Shown one piece after another: positions 44,144 to 53,654 of a stretch of 64,000 bases of DNA; the stretch's first letter is position 1, and the number at the start of each line of letters is the position of its first letter. Made by a program: the position numbers and the translations under genes. The stretch is from positions 1,984,001-2,048,000 of the forward strand of contig NZ_JABXYU010000001.1 in assembly GCF_013394795.1 (NCBI RefSeq). Reading direction: 5' to 3'. Under the pieces are notes generated by a model. The model had not been told where the DNA came from, did not search any database, and worked only from the letters and a program-made list of their open reading frames with translations. The stretch comes from Leptotrichia sp. oral taxon 223. GTDB lineage: Bacteria > Fusobacteriota > Fusobacteriia > Fusobacteriales > Leptotrichiaceae.

Positions 44144-44847
44144 TCAATAATAATGTTTAGCATTTAGCATCTTTTCAGCAATCTTGTAATTTGGCATATA
44201 CCGTTCGACATAATTGTAAAAACCTTTCCCATGATTTGGATATTTTAGATGTGTCAATTCATGTAAAACCACATATTCTATCTCAAAAGGCGTTCTTTTT
44301 ATAAGCTCCGTATTAAGATTTATATATTTTTTTACATAATTGCACGAACCCCATCTAGTTTTCATCGGCTTTATTGCCACTTTTTCCACATGCTCATCCA
44401 ATATTTTCAGCCATTTTTCCATAAATTGTGGAAATAATTTTTTTGCATTTTCAAAATACCATTTTTCCATAATTTTTTTCTTTTCATCAATATTTTCTAA
44501 AATGTTTTCATTAACTGTCAAAATTATATTTGGCTTTTTTTCATTGTTTGCTAAATTCACGCCATTAAAGTTTCCTGTTTTCACAGTTAAATTATATTCT
44601 TTTCCTAAAAATTTGTGAATTTCTCCAGTTTTGTACTCAAAGCCCTTCTGCTTTTCTTTCACATCTTCAATTTTTTCAAAACGCTTTTTATCCAACTTTC
44701 TTTAGAGCGGATAAAATTTTCAATGTAGTCACGATGTAAATTCATTGGCACAGAAATATATACTTCCATGTTTGGCTTTATCCGCAAATTTATATTTTTC
44801 ACTTTTTTCCTGTGAATTTCATAACCTAAAATTTTTTCTATTTTCAT
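44144..44847 (-). pseudogene. YgjP-family metallopeptidase (DUF45), frameshifted
   Basis: Two overlapping frames encode one YgjP/DUF45 protein. The N-terminal piece (44847-44659) gives KILGYEIHRKKVKNINLRI and IENFIRSKESWIK; the C-terminal piece (to 44144) gives KKRFEKIEDV and the metallopeptidase motif VLHELTHLKYPNHGKGF (HExxH plus a downstream His). The two join at the A5 run near 44680-44690: one extra A would read SWIKKRFEKIEDV without break. So a single base is missing in a homopolymer, either a real mutation, an assembly error, or a site of slippage. A TTG at 44695 could start the second piece alone. Confidence 0.8.
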
Positions 44848-44888
44848 TTTTTACTTTATTTTCCTCTTACATTTTTTTTATTAAAAAC

Positions 44889-46646
44889 CTAACCTGTCTT
44901 AGACTTTATAAATACTTTTTTTGCGTTTTCCAGCACATCCTTCTGCAATTTATAAGTAACCAGCTTTAAAGCCTCTTCATAAGTGCACCATTGAAAATCT
45001 TCGATTTCATGAGTATCGATCTGCACATTTTCATCTTGCGTAATTCCTGCAAAAAGTACAACTTTCTTAATTGTATTCTCATTTGGAACATATTTTATTT
45101 CCCGCTCAAAATCAGGAATTATTTTTATTTTTACATTTGTTTCTTCATGAACTTCACGAATTGCTGTTTCCTCTTTCGTTTCGTTGTTTTCAATATGTCC
45201 TTTTGGAAAGCCCCAGTTGCCATTGTGCATTTTTACAAGCAGCACTTTTTCAGTATTTTCATTAAAAACAATTGCTCCGCATGAGTTTTCATATTCGAAA
45301 TTACTATTTAGATTGTAATGCTTCACAATATATTTTAGCAATGCTTCCTTTTCATTCTCAATTTCATCTCCAAGCACAAGTTCATATAATCTATTTTTTA
45401 CTTCCCCAATCTCACGGTTGCTAAATTTAAGATTTATCAAATCAATCCCCGTTATGTCTAAATCATTAAACTGCGGTATTTTTCCCTGTTTTTTTATATT
45501 TTCAATTTTGTCCCAGAAATTTTGTAAAATTTTTTTATTTTCTTTTTTTGTTCTAAGTCCTTTAGAATTTAAGTCTGCATAAAATAAATTAAAAAGTCTT
45601 TTCAGATTTTTTTCTTCCATTTCAATAATCAATTTTTTCAACGTCTTATCCGAAACATCTTCATAAATTAACATGTGATTTCTTACAATTTTTTTCACTG
45701 AATTTATAAAATCATTTGACGCTTTAAGCTGTCTTAATTCTTCTTCTGCAATTAATGCGCTTTCCTTTTCGTGCCCGTAAAAATAAAAAATACCTTTTGC
45801 ATCAATAATTTTTACATTTATTTTCCCCAAATCGTGAAAAAGTGCGGCAAATCTGGTTACCAAATCATAATTACAAAAATGGATAACTTTTATAATGTGA
45901 TTAAATAAATCGTCTGGATGATTGGGATTATTCTGATTGAAATTGTAGGCATAACGAAATTCTGGAATTATCATTTCCAGAACCTGCAATTTTTTCATTT
46001 CAATAAGAGCCTTTTTTGCAAAATTTCCCATAAGAATTTTACTTAGCTCGTCAAAAACTCTTTCTTTAGATATTTTAGTCAGAAATTTTCTTTTTTTATA
46101 AATCGCTTCTGCAGTTTTTTTATCCAGATTGAATCCTAATTTTGAAATAAATCGAAAAGCCCTTAGAATTCTAAGAGCATCTTCTTCTATTCTTAATTTT
46201 GGCTTCCCAACAAACCTTATTACTTTTCTTCTAATATCCTGCCTTCCGCCATACAAATCAATTATTCCAGTTTTTTTGCTATATGCCAGTGAATTTATCG
46301 TAAAGTCCCGTCTTGCCAAATCCTCTTCGATTGTTTTTACAAATTTAATTTCTTTTGGATATCTGCTGTTGAAAACTCCTGTTTCCTTACGGAATTTTGC
46401 TATTTCATAACTTTTCCCATTGACTTTTATCATAAGGATTCCAAAATGAGCTCCCATTTCCTTTGGGTTATAATCAGCAAAAATTCTTTTTAACTCTGAA
46501 TATTCTATATCAGTTGCAAAATCATAATCGCCAGGATCTTTATTTAGAATTTTATCTCTAACTGCTCCGCCGACAAGAAATCCTGTTCCATTTCTATTCA
46601 GTTGTTCCAATATGAATTTCACATCATTATCCAAATTAAATTGCAT
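44889..46646 (-). CDS. cca: CCA-adding tRNA nucleotidyltransferase-HD-Nudix fusion
   Basis: A 585-residue three-part protein. Residues 1-~230 are the poly(A) polymerase/CCA-transferase head and RNA-binding region: GGAVRD (26-31), the metal pair D40-Y-D42 and RRDFTINSLAY. Residues ~240-440 hold an HD phosphohydrolase domain (H271-D272 in LFHDLGK). Residues ~453-580 are a complete Nudix domain with the box G483, E489, R497-E498, E501-E502, and the GNWGFPKGH entry typical of diadenosine tetraphosphate hydrolases. The CCA part completes or repairs tRNA 3' ends; the Nudix part may remove Ap4A or a toxic nucleotide. CCA-HD fusions are known; the added C-terminal Nudix is unusual. Confidence 0.92.
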   Translation of the reverse strand: MQFNLDNDVKFILEQLNRNGTGFLVGGAVRDKILNKDPGDYDFATDIEYSELKRIFADYNPKEMGAHFGILMIKVNGKSYEIAKFRKETGVFNSRYPKEIKFVKTIEEDLARRDFTINSLAYSKKTGIIDLYGGRQDIRRKVIRFVGKPKLRIEEDALRILRAFRFISKLGFNLDKKTAEAIYKKRKFLTKISKERVFDELSKILMGNFAKKALIEMKKLQVLEMIIPEFRYAYNFNQNNPNHPDDLFNHIIKVIHFCNYDLVTRFAALFHDLGKINVKIIDAKGIFYFYGHEKESALIAEEELRQLKASNDFINSVKKIVRNHMLIYEDVSDKTLKKLIIEMEEKNLKRLFNLFYADLNSKGLRTKKENKKILQNFWDKIENIKKQGKIPQFNDLDITGIDLINLKFSNREIGEVKNRLYELVLGDEIENEKEALLKYIVKHYNLNSNFEYENSCGAIVFNENTEKVLLVKMHNGNWGFPKGHIENNETKEETAIREVHEETNVKIKIIPDFEREIKYVPNENTIKKVVLFAGITQDENVQIDTHEIEDFQWCTYEEALKLVTYKLQKDVLENAKKVFIKSKTG

Positions 46647-46783
46647 CCCAAATATGTCCTTTCAATCATTTTTTATGTACTTTTATAGAATAATTTATTT
46701 TCAAATTTTTAAGTTTTCTTTTATAATTTTCTTTAAAATATTTAGTTTAGTTATTATTTTTAGTTTAATATACTCAAATTTTT

Positions 46784-48085
46784 TTATTTTTTTCTTAATT
46801 TTGCAATATAAAATCCGTCCAGATATTTATTTTTATACGAAATATAAACTCCCCCAAATTCATCTTTTGTAATTTCAATATTTTCAGGAATCTCTATTTC
46901 CAAAATTTCCAAATCCTCAAATTTTTCCAGGAAATACTGAATATTATTTGTATTTTCATTTTTAGAAAATGTGCAAGTGCTATAAACTATTTCCCCGCCA
47001 TTTTTTAAGCATTTATATGCACTTTCAAATATCTTTTTCTGAAGTTTTTTCAAACTTTTTATATCATTTGCAGTCAGATTATATATTTTTTCAGGCTTTT
47101 TCCGAAGGACTCCAAGCCCGCTGCAGGGCATATCTAAGAGTATTTTATCAAACATCGTATCTAAATTCTCAATTTGTGTGGCATCATTCAATTTTACTTC
47201 AAAATTGCTGTATCCATATTTATTTTTAAGTTCATTCAATATCTTTACTTTATGCTCGTAAATATCAGTAGAAATTAGCTTTTTCGGATTAAATAACTGT
47301 AAAATCGCAAGGGATTTTCCGCCAGGGGCAGCGCAGGCATCAAGCACAATATCTTCATCCTTTACATTCAAATTTTTCACAGCTAGATAAGACGAAGCAT
47401 CTTGAATCACAACATCCCCATTCTTATAAATCTCCGTATCAAAAATATTTGCATTTGATAAATAATAAATTTCACCGACGGAAAATAAGACATCTGTCTT
47501 AATATTTTTCAGCAATTCCTCAAATTTTTCCCTCGTAATTTTATTTTTATCAAATCTAACTGACAAATAACTTCTTTTTTTATAAGATTTTAGCATTTCC
47601 AAATAAGCATCAGGATAATCAATTTTCATCTTATTCACAAACCATTGCGGATACGATAAAACAATACTTTCCCTATTATCTTTTGGAATTTTCTTCTCAA
47701 ATTTTTCTTTATTTTTCAAAATCGTCTGCAAAGCCGCATTCACAAATCCAGTTTGGTGTGCATTCAAAATTTTTGCAATTTCTCCAGCCTCAAAAATCAC
47801 TCCAGCATTATCCGATTCCATAAAAAATAATTGTGCAACCGAAATTCTCAAAAGTTGCCTTATTTTCCGCTTTTTCACATTTCTAACACTTTTTCCAATC
47901 AGATAATCGATATAAATCAAATTTTTTATCACGACATTTATCACATTTGTAATAAACATTTTTTCTTTTTTTGTATAATTATTTTTAGAAAAATAGTAAT
48001 TTAACTGAATATTGCTGTATTTCCCATTCTGAATTTCATCCAGTAAATTCACCATATCTAATTTTATATTATTTTTCTTTATCAA
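46784..48085 (-). CDS. rsmB: 16S rRNA (cytosine-967-C5) methyltransferase
   Basis: A 433-residue RsmB. The N-terminal NusB-like RNA-binding domain (~1-130) is followed by the methyltransferase: VLDACAAPGGKSLAI (motif I), DMPCSGLGVLRKKP (motif IV with one catalytic Cys) and YSTCTFSKNEN (motif VI with the second Cys). It makes m5C967 in 16S rRNA. It lies between cca-Nudix and scrB on the same strand. Confidence 0.94.
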   Translation of the reverse strand: MIKKNNIKLDMVNLLDEIQNGKYSNIQLNYYFSKNNYTKKEKMFITNVINVVIKNLIYIDYLIGKSVRNVKKRKIRQLLRISVAQLFFMESDNAGVIFEAGEIAKILNAHQTGFVNAALQTILKNKEKFEKKIPKDNRESIVLSYPQWFVNKMKIDYPDAYLEMLKSYKKRSYLSVRFDKNKITREKFEELLKNIKTDVLFSVGEIYYLSNANIFDTEIYKNGDVVIQDASSYLAVKNLNVKDEDIVLDACAAPGGKSLAILQLFNPKKLISTDIYEHKVKILNELKNKYGYSNFEVKLNDATQIENLDTMFDKILLDMPCSGLGVLRKKPEKIYNLTANDIKSLKKLQKKIFESAYKCLKNGGEIVYSTCTFSKNENTNNIQYFLEKFEDLEILEIEIPENIEITKDEFGGVYISYKNKYLDGFYIAKLRKK

Positions 48086-48151
48086 TTTTTTCCTCTCTAA
48101 TTTTATAAATAATTTATTTTATAAGATTTATGTTATTTTATTAAAATAACT

Positions 48152-49612
48152 CTATTTCCATTCCCATTTTTCTATTTCCACATTTACATTCTTATCCGCA
48201 AATACGCTTATTCCATCTGCACCTTTTTCAGGGAATATTCTTGATGAAAATACTTCCTGTCCGCCATTGATAAATATTTCCACAGAAGAATTATCTACAA
48301 ACACAGTAAGTTCCAGTTCTGAAATATCTCCTAAATAAACTTTTCTTAATCTTTTATCAGACTGTTCACCTTTTGTCCTGTCTAACACAAATTTTTTATC
48401 ATTGTAATCAAATTTTAAAACTGTTTCACTATTTTTTCCAGTTCTCAATTTTAATCCGCAATCAGAATTAATATTTGTAAATTTAGCTTTTAATTCATAA
48501 GTAGTTCCTGTTCCAACTTTCACTTCCCCAGTCACTTTTCCACTAAACTCAATTTTTTCTCCACGGATACTTTCCATTTCCTTTATTGGCACTTGATAAA
48601 GTTTTCCATTTATCACTTTAAGTTCTCTTGGCAATGTTAGGCAGTGAAGCCATTCATTTTTTACAGTTGGAAAGTCTTCTTCTTCTGGAACTCCCATCCA
48701 GCCTATAAAAAGCCTTCTTCCTTTGTCATCTTCCATTGACTGCGGTGCATAAAAGTCGTGTCCTCTGTCGATTTCCACAAAGTTTGAAAAAATTTCAAAT
48801 TCAGGTTTTTCATAATCTAATTTTCCAAATAAATATCCTGTCTGATATTTGTTATTATATAAATCTCCTTCTGGCTCTAGCCCTTGCGGTGAAAATATCA
48901 ACAAATCTCTAATTTCTCCAGTTTTTTCGTCTTTTAGCTGAAAATAGTCAGGACATTCCCACATAAATCCAAAGTCTTTAATTTTTCCATGATTTGCCCC
49001 AGCAATTTCACCTTCAAACTTCCAGTCTTTTATATTTTCTGAACTGTATAATACTGCTTTTCCTTCCAAATTTTCACTTTGAATACCAATTACCGCATAA
49101 AATTTTCCATCTTTTTTCCAGATTTTTGGATCTCTTATGTGCCGAGTATATCCATCTGGCTGATTTACAATGCTTGGCTCCCATCTCTCAAAATTTTCTC
49201 CGTCGCTGGAAACTGCTAGGCATTGGTAAGATTCTCTGTTTCCATCAGCATCTTTCACATTTCCTGTATAAAATAAATAAAGTTTTTTATCATCCGCAAT
49301 CGCACTTCCAGAATAAACTCCATCCTTGGAATACCAGGTATCAGGCCGCAAAGCCGTTTTTAGCCTTTCCCAATGTAGCAAGTCATCACTTACGCTATGA
49401 GCCCAAGTCTTGTTTTTATGATTAGTTCCCAACGGATTCCATTGATAAAACATATGGTATTTACCTTTAAACTGAGAAAATCCATTCGGATCGTTAATAA
49501 GTCCCACAATTCCCTGAATATGATATTTTTGCCGCCAAAAGTCTTTTTCTACAATCTCTTTTTTTTCTAAAATTGATTTTTTCTCATTTTCTTTAACTTT
49601 TGTAAAATCCAT
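48152..49612 (-). CDS. scrB: Sucrose-6-phosphate hydrolase (GH32)
   Basis: A 486-residue GH32 enzyme. The nucleophile is D41 in LINDPNGF; the transition-state residue is in HIRDPKIW and the acid/base Glu in MWECPDYF. A C-terminal beta-sandwich follows (~340-486). It splits sucrose-6-phosphate into glucose-6-phosphate and fructose, which the fructokinase at 36398 would use; no sucrose PTS gene is in the window. The absence of a signal peptide supports the intracellular, phosphorylated substrate. Confidence 0.93.
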   Translation of the reverse strand: MDFTKVKENEKKSILEKKEIVEKDFWRQKYHIQGIVGLINDPNGFSQFKGKYHMFYQWNPLGTNHKNKTWAHSVSDDLLHWERLKTALRPDTWYSKDGVYSGSAIADDKKLYLFYTGNVKDADGNRESYQCLAVSSDGENFERWEPSIVNQPDGYTRHIRDPKIWKKDGKFYAVIGIQSENLEGKAVLYSSENIKDWKFEGEIAGANHGKIKDFGFMWECPDYFQLKDEKTGEIRDLLIFSPQGLEPEGDLYNNKYQTGYLFGKLDYEKPEFEIFSNFVEIDRGHDFYAPQSMEDDKGRRLFIGWMGVPEEEDFPTVKNEWLHCLTLPRELKVINGKLYQVPIKEMESIRGEKIEFSGKVTGEVKVGTGTTYELKAKFTNINSDCGLKLRTGKNSETVLKFDYNDKKFVLDRTKGEQSDKRLRKVYLGDISELELTVFVDNSSVEIFINGGQEVFSSRIFPEKGADGISVFADKNVNVEIEKWEWK

Positions 49613-49976
49613 ATTTTAAGCCACCTTTCATATCATTAAATTTTAATTATTGATTCTTATTTATATTCCATTATTTTTATTTTTTCACTATATATCCGAA
49701 CTTTTTTAATAATAAACTGATAGAAATTAAATAAATTTAAAGTTTAAGTAAAATAGTTATAACTTTTTAAGTTCGACTTTAAACCAATTTTACTATATTT
49801 TACCATATTTTATTATTTTTTCCAAATTTTTACAGCCCTATTTATAAATTATTATGACTTTTCAGGTGATTTTAAGAGTAAAAAAACAATTTTTGCTTTA
49901 GATTTGCACTTTATTTGAATTTATAGTATAATATTACATTACGAAAAAATTTTTATAGTATCGAGGTGAATTAAGT
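49613..49976. other. Divergent control region of scrB and gltS
   Basis: 364 bases between the divergent genes. On the scrB side are nested inverted repeats: TTTAAAGT (49736-49743) with ACTTTAAA (49776-49783), enclosing AACTT (49761-49765) and AAGTT (49769-49773). These could bind a LacI-type regulator of sucrose genes. The gltS promoter lies at 49904-49932. Confidence 0.45.
49904..49932 (+). promoter_or_regulatory. Promoter of gltS
   Basis: TTGCAC (49904-49909), a 17-base spacer and TATAAT (49927-49932). Confidence 0.75.
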
Positions 49977-51218
49977 ATGGCTAAAATTAACATGGATATG
50001 ATACAGACTATTGGGCTGGCAGTCATTTTACTGTTAATTGGGATGAAACTTAGGAAAAAAATTAAATTTTTTGAAAAATACTGCATTCCGGCACCTGTAA
50101 TTGGCGGTTTTTTATTTTCAATGTTTGTTTTTATTTTAAGACAGGCAAATATAGCTGAAATAAAGTTTACTGACACATTGCAAAAATTCTTTATGATTAT
50201 GTTTTTTACAAGTGTAGGATTTAATGCAAGTCTTAAAATATTGAAAAAAGGCGGGAAAAAAGTTGTTGTTTTCCTGTTTGTTGCATCAGGATTGTGTGTT
50301 TTACAAAATGTTGTTGCAGTTGGACTTTCAAAATTTGTAGGAATTCCGCCACTGTTGGCGTTAATGACAGGATCTACTCCAATGACTGGAGGGCATGGAA
50401 CATCAGCGGCTGTGGCTCCAACGATTGAAGCTCTTGGTTCTGCATATAAAGGGGCAAATGCTATTGCCATTGCTTCTGCAACTTTTGGGCTTATTGCAGG
50501 ATCTGCTATGGGAGGGCCTATTGCAAGCAGGCTTATTAAAAAACATAAATTATTGCCAGAGCATTTTGTAAAAGACGGAATACAGCATGGAGATGAAGAT
50601 ATTGACGAGGAAGTGTTAAAAAGACAAAAGCCTTATCTTGACGGCGAACGTTTTTCAATGGCATTTTTCTATATTTTGATTGCAATGGGGATTGGCTCAT
50701 ATTTATCAATGTTTATTGACTATCTTATGAGCTTTACAAATTTTGAGGCACATTTTCCAATTTATATTGGGCCAATGATTGTTGCGGCAATTATTAGAAA
50801 TTTGTCTGACAATGTGAAGGCAATGAATGCTCCAACTAAGGAAATAAGCATTCTTGAAGATGTGGCACTTAGCTTATTTTTGGCAATGGCACTAATGACA
50901 TTGAGATTATGGGAATTAATTGACTTGGCACTTCCTGTAATTATTTTGCTGATTGCACAAATTATTTTAGTTTATCTGTACTTAAATTTTGTAACATTTA
51001 AGGCAATGGGATCAGATTATGATGCGGCAGTAATGGTTTCAGGACATTGTGGATTCGCACTGGGAGCGACTCCAAACGGAATTTCAAACATGAAAGCAGT
51101 CACAGAAAAATACATTTACTCAAAAATGGCATTCTTTGTAATTCCAATTGTCGGTTCACTATTTATCGACTTTGCCAACATCAGTATCATTACAATATTT
51201 ACACAGTTTTTTAAATAA
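49977..51218 (+). CDS. gltS: Sodium/glutamate symporter
   Basis: A 413-residue GltS-type transporter. It has ten or more membrane segments and the two glycine-rich re-entrant motifs of the family: GSTPMTGGHGTSAAVAPT (about residues 133-150) and VSGHCGFALGATPNGISNM (about 357-375). A charged cytoplasmic loop lies at ~190-220. It takes up glutamate with sodium, in keeping with the sodium-coupled ATPase in the same window and with glutamate fermentation in fusobacteria. Confidence 0.93.
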   Translation: MAKINMDMIQTIGLAVILLLIGMKLRKKIKFFEKYCIPAPVIGGFLFSMFVFILRQANIAEIKFTDTLQKFFMIMFFTSVGFNASLKILKKGGKKVVVFLFVASGLCVLQNVVAVGLSKFVGIPPLLALMTGSTPMTGGHGTSAAVAPTIEALGSAYKGANAIAIASATFGLIAGSAMGGPIASRLIKKHKLLPEHFVKDGIQHGDEDIDEEVLKRQKPYLDGERFSMAFFYILIAMGIGSYLSMFIDYLMSFTNFEAHFPIYIGPMIVAAIIRNLSDNVKAMNAPTKEISILEDVALSLFLAMALMTLRLWELIDLALPVIILLIAQIILVYLYLNFVTFKAMGSDYDAAVMVSGHCGFALGATPNGISNMKAVTEKYIYSKMAFFVIPIVGSLFIDFANISIITIFTQFFK

Positions 51219-51257
51219 AGGATTAAAACTTTTATTAAGTAGTAAAAATAAGAGAAA

Positions 51258-51297
51258 AAGAAGAAAAGCCTGAATTAAAGTTCTTCTTCTTTTTTTA
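51258..51297 (+). terminator. Bidirectional terminator between gltS and dapB
   Basis: AAGAAGAA (51258-51265) pairs with TTCTTCTT (51281-51288), followed by CTTTTTTT. The A-rich left flank would serve dapB on the minus strand. Confidence 0.75.
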
Positions 51298-51305
51298 TTT
51301 TATTA

Positions 51306-52040
51306 TTATAAACCAAGTACATTTTTCATTGTATATAATCCTGCTTTTTTCCCGAAAAGAAACTCCACAGCCTTAACTGCACCATCTGAAAACATTTTTC
51401 TTGACAATGCTTCATGTTTTATTTCGATTATTTCATCATTTTTTGCATAAATTACGGTATGTTCTCCCACAATATTTCCACCACGTATAGCGTGAACTCC
51501 TATTTCCTTTTCAGCACGTTTACTATGCCCTTTTCTTCCGTAAACTGTTCTATAATCTTTCCCATTATCATCCAGATTTTCTTTTACAATTTCAAGTAGA
51601 GTATTTGCTGTACCGCTTGGTGCATCAATTTTTCTGTTGTGATGTTTTTCAATTATTTCAATATCAAAATCCTTTAATAATTTTGTTGCAAAAGCTACGA
51701 TTTCATTCACGATATTTACTCCAACTGAAGTATTTGTCGCCTTAATTATTGGTATTTGCTTTGCCGCTTCCTCAATTTTTGTGAGCTGCTCTTCTGAATG
51801 CCCTGTTGTGGCAATTAGAACTGGAACTTTTTTATTAATTCCCGCTTCCAGCACATCTTCCAAAAGGCTAAAGTGTGAAAAGTCTATAATCGCATCAAAA
51901 TCTACATTATTTTCCTTCAAGTTTTTAAAATCTCCATTTCCAAGCGGGTCAACAAATCCAACAAATTCATTTCCAGAATTTATTACAGATTCCTTCACAT
52001 ATTGTGCCATAACTCCAGCACCATAAACTACTATTTTCAT
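51306..52040 (-). CDS. dapB: 4-hydroxy-tetrahydrodipicolinate reductase
   Basis: A 244-residue DapB of lysine and diaminopimelate synthesis, using NAD(P)H. Motifs: IVVYGAGVMAQYV (nucleotide loop), ATTGHSEEQL, and the catalytic EKHHNRKIDAPSGTAN with the His-His pair and Lys. It is slightly shorter than the E. coli enzyme (273). dapA is not adjacent. Confidence 0.95.
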   Translation of the reverse strand: MKIVVYGAGVMAQYVKESVINSGNEFVGFVDPLGNGDFKNLKENNVDFDAIIDFSHFSLLEDVLEAGINKKVPVLIATTGHSEEQLTKIEEAAKQIPIIKATNTSVGVNIVNEIVAFATKLLKDFDIEIIEKHHNRKIDAPSGTANTLLEIVKENLDDNGKDYRTVYGRKGHSKRAEKEIGVHAIRGGNIVGEHTVIYAKNDEIIEIKHEALSRKMFSDGAVKAVEFLFGKKAGLYTMKNVLGL

Positions 52041-52088
52041 TTAATAATCTCCTTATAATTTCAAATTTAACTTTATGGTATTATTATA

Positions 52089-52113
52089 AAAGACCGAGAA
52101 TATCGGCCTTTTT
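52089..52113 (-). terminator. Terminator between gloA and dapB
   Basis: AAAAGACCGA (52089-52098), loop GAATA, TCGGCCTTTT (52104-52113): a 10-bp stem with one mismatch-free wobble on the minus strand. Works in both directions. Confidence 0.75.
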
Positions 52114-52153
52114 ATTGTTTTATCAAAATTACTATTTACTGTTATTTAATATT

Positions 52154-52537
52154 TTATTTTGAACGAATTACTTCCATACGATATCCATCTGGATCTGTCA
52201 CAAAATAATAGTGTCCTGGTTTTCCAGGTAAGCCCTTAATATCAGTTGTTTCATATCCAAGTGCCTTATGTTTTTTGTTGTCGCCTTCCAAATCATCCGA
52301 AGCAATTGCAAGATGTGAAAAACCATCACCAATCGTATATGGTCCGTGACCGTAATTGTAAGTCAATTCAATTTCAAAATGTTCACCTGGAAGAGCCAAA
52401 TAAACGATAGTAAACTTATGCTCTGGATAATCCATACGTCGATCTTCTTTAAATCCAAATGCCTTTTCATAAAATTCAATAGACGCTTCCAAATTTTCTA
52501 CACGTAAACAAGCGTGCAACATATTTAAAATAGCCAT
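52154..52537 (-). CDS. gloA: Lactoylglutathione lyase (glyoxalase I)
   Basis: A 127-residue glyoxalase I with the four metal ligands in order: His in MLHACLRV, Glu in FEIELTY, His in FSHLAIA and Glu in YRMEVI. Bacterial GloA isomerises the methylglyoxal-thiol hemithioacetal, detoxifying methylglyoxal. Length matches the short Ni-dependent bacterial class. Confidence 0.93.
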   Translation of the reverse strand: MAILNMLHACLRVENLEASIEFYEKAFGFKEDRRMDYPEHKFTIVYLALPGEHFEIELTYNYGHGPYTIGDGFSHLAIASDDLEGDNKKHKALGYETTDIKGLPGKPGHYYFVTDPDGYRMEVIRSK

Positions 52538-52578
52538 TTTATCCCTTCCTTTTCATTTTTATTCATTTTAAAAACATT

Positions 52579-53580
52579 TTAACTGCTTCTTGAACCACCC
52601 ATATCCAGTCTAAGATTTGGAAGTTTTCCTTTTATCACTTTTCTTTCAATTAATGATTCTGAAGCTCCGACTTTTGTCAATCTTTCTATAACTTCAATTA
52701 TAAATTCGTTGTTTTCATCTACATCAAGATCAGCAGGCACTCCTAAAAGTTCTCTTCCTTCTGGCGTTGAAACAGGCGAATTTATATATTTTATAAGCTG
52801 ATTTGTGTTTGGATCGTATTTCACTGTTCCCCATAATAAGTCAAAATTATCTGAAACTCTGTCATTTGGTGTTATAGTATCTACTGAATGTGCTACTTCT
52901 GAGAAGTTTCCATATTGATCTTCGTATCCGATAAATACTTCATAATCTTGGTTTACATCAATATCAGTAATATAATGTGAACCTATTCTTTCGTGTCTTA
53001 TAATTTTTCTGTATTCATGTCCATGCTTGAAAAGCTTTATAACTATATTGTCAACAACTCCATTATTTGACGCTAGTCTTTCATACGTATCGTCACGAAT
53101 TTCCCAATACATAAACAATGTTGTAGGATTTTTTGGCATTAGCACAATTTCATCGACAAAATATGCTGCTGGCAATGGAGCCTTATCGAAGTAAATATCC
53201 TCATGGTTTGAATGTCCATCATATTCAACACCTTTTGCATATTTTGAACGGTTAATTTCAGTTTCTGTGTATCTACGTTTTATTTGATCTGGTGAAATTT
53301 TTTCATAGTCAAAATTCAAAGATTTAAACATTCTTTTATATTTTTTTCCAAAATTTCCAACTAATTTTCTATTTATGAAATTTCTATAAAATGTTCTGCT
53401 TCTTTTTATTAAAAAGTATTTTACTAAAATTCTTTCAATAATTTCTTTTTCAATAACTTCAAATGAAATTATTTCCTCTATTTTTTTAAAGGTTTTTCTT
53501 CTATTTCCAGTTAATTTTTCATTCACGTAATTTCTATAATGTGTTCTTTTTCTATTTTTTCTTACTTGCTCCATTCCCAT
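52579..53580 (-). CDS. DUF4912 protein with duplicated basic N-terminus
   Basis: A 333-residue protein. The C-terminal ~200 residues are a DUF4912 domain (IVLMPKNPTTLFMYWEI near residue 145, then YEVFIGYEDQYGNFSEVA). The N-terminal ~95 residues are strongly basic and contain a direct duplication: RTHYRNYVNEKLTGN.R.TFKK and RTFYRNFINRKLVGN...YKR, about 50 residues apart. The basic repeat suggests binding to nucleic acid or membrane. It lies 75 bases beyond atpC on the same strand. No function is known for the family. Confidence 0.75.
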   Translation of the reverse strand: MGMEQVRKNRKRTHYRNYVNEKLTGNRRKTFKKIEEIISFEVIEKEIIERILVKYFLIKRSRTFYRNFINRKLVGNFGKKYKRMFKSLNFDYEKISPDQIKRRYTETEINRSKYAKGVEYDGHSNHEDIYFDKAPLPAAYFVDEIVLMPKNPTTLFMYWEIRDDTYERLASNNGVVDNIVIKLFKHGHEYRKIIRHERIGSHYITDIDVNQDYEVFIGYEDQYGNFSEVAHSVDTITPNDRVSDNFDLLWGTVKYDPNTNQLIKYINSPVSTPEGRELLGVPADLDVDENNEFIIEVIERLTKVGASESLIERKVIKGKLPNLRLDMGGSRSS

Positions 53581-53654
53581 TCCACCTTTACATTAATTAT
53601 TTATTTAATTTCTATTTACAATAATTATAACACATTTTTTAAAATTTTAAAAAT

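Noticed and set aside
44680-44695. Programmed -1 frameshift in ygjP
   Set aside because: The site reads A-AAA-AGC, not a good slippery heptamer, and no downstream hairpin was noted; a simple indel is more likely.
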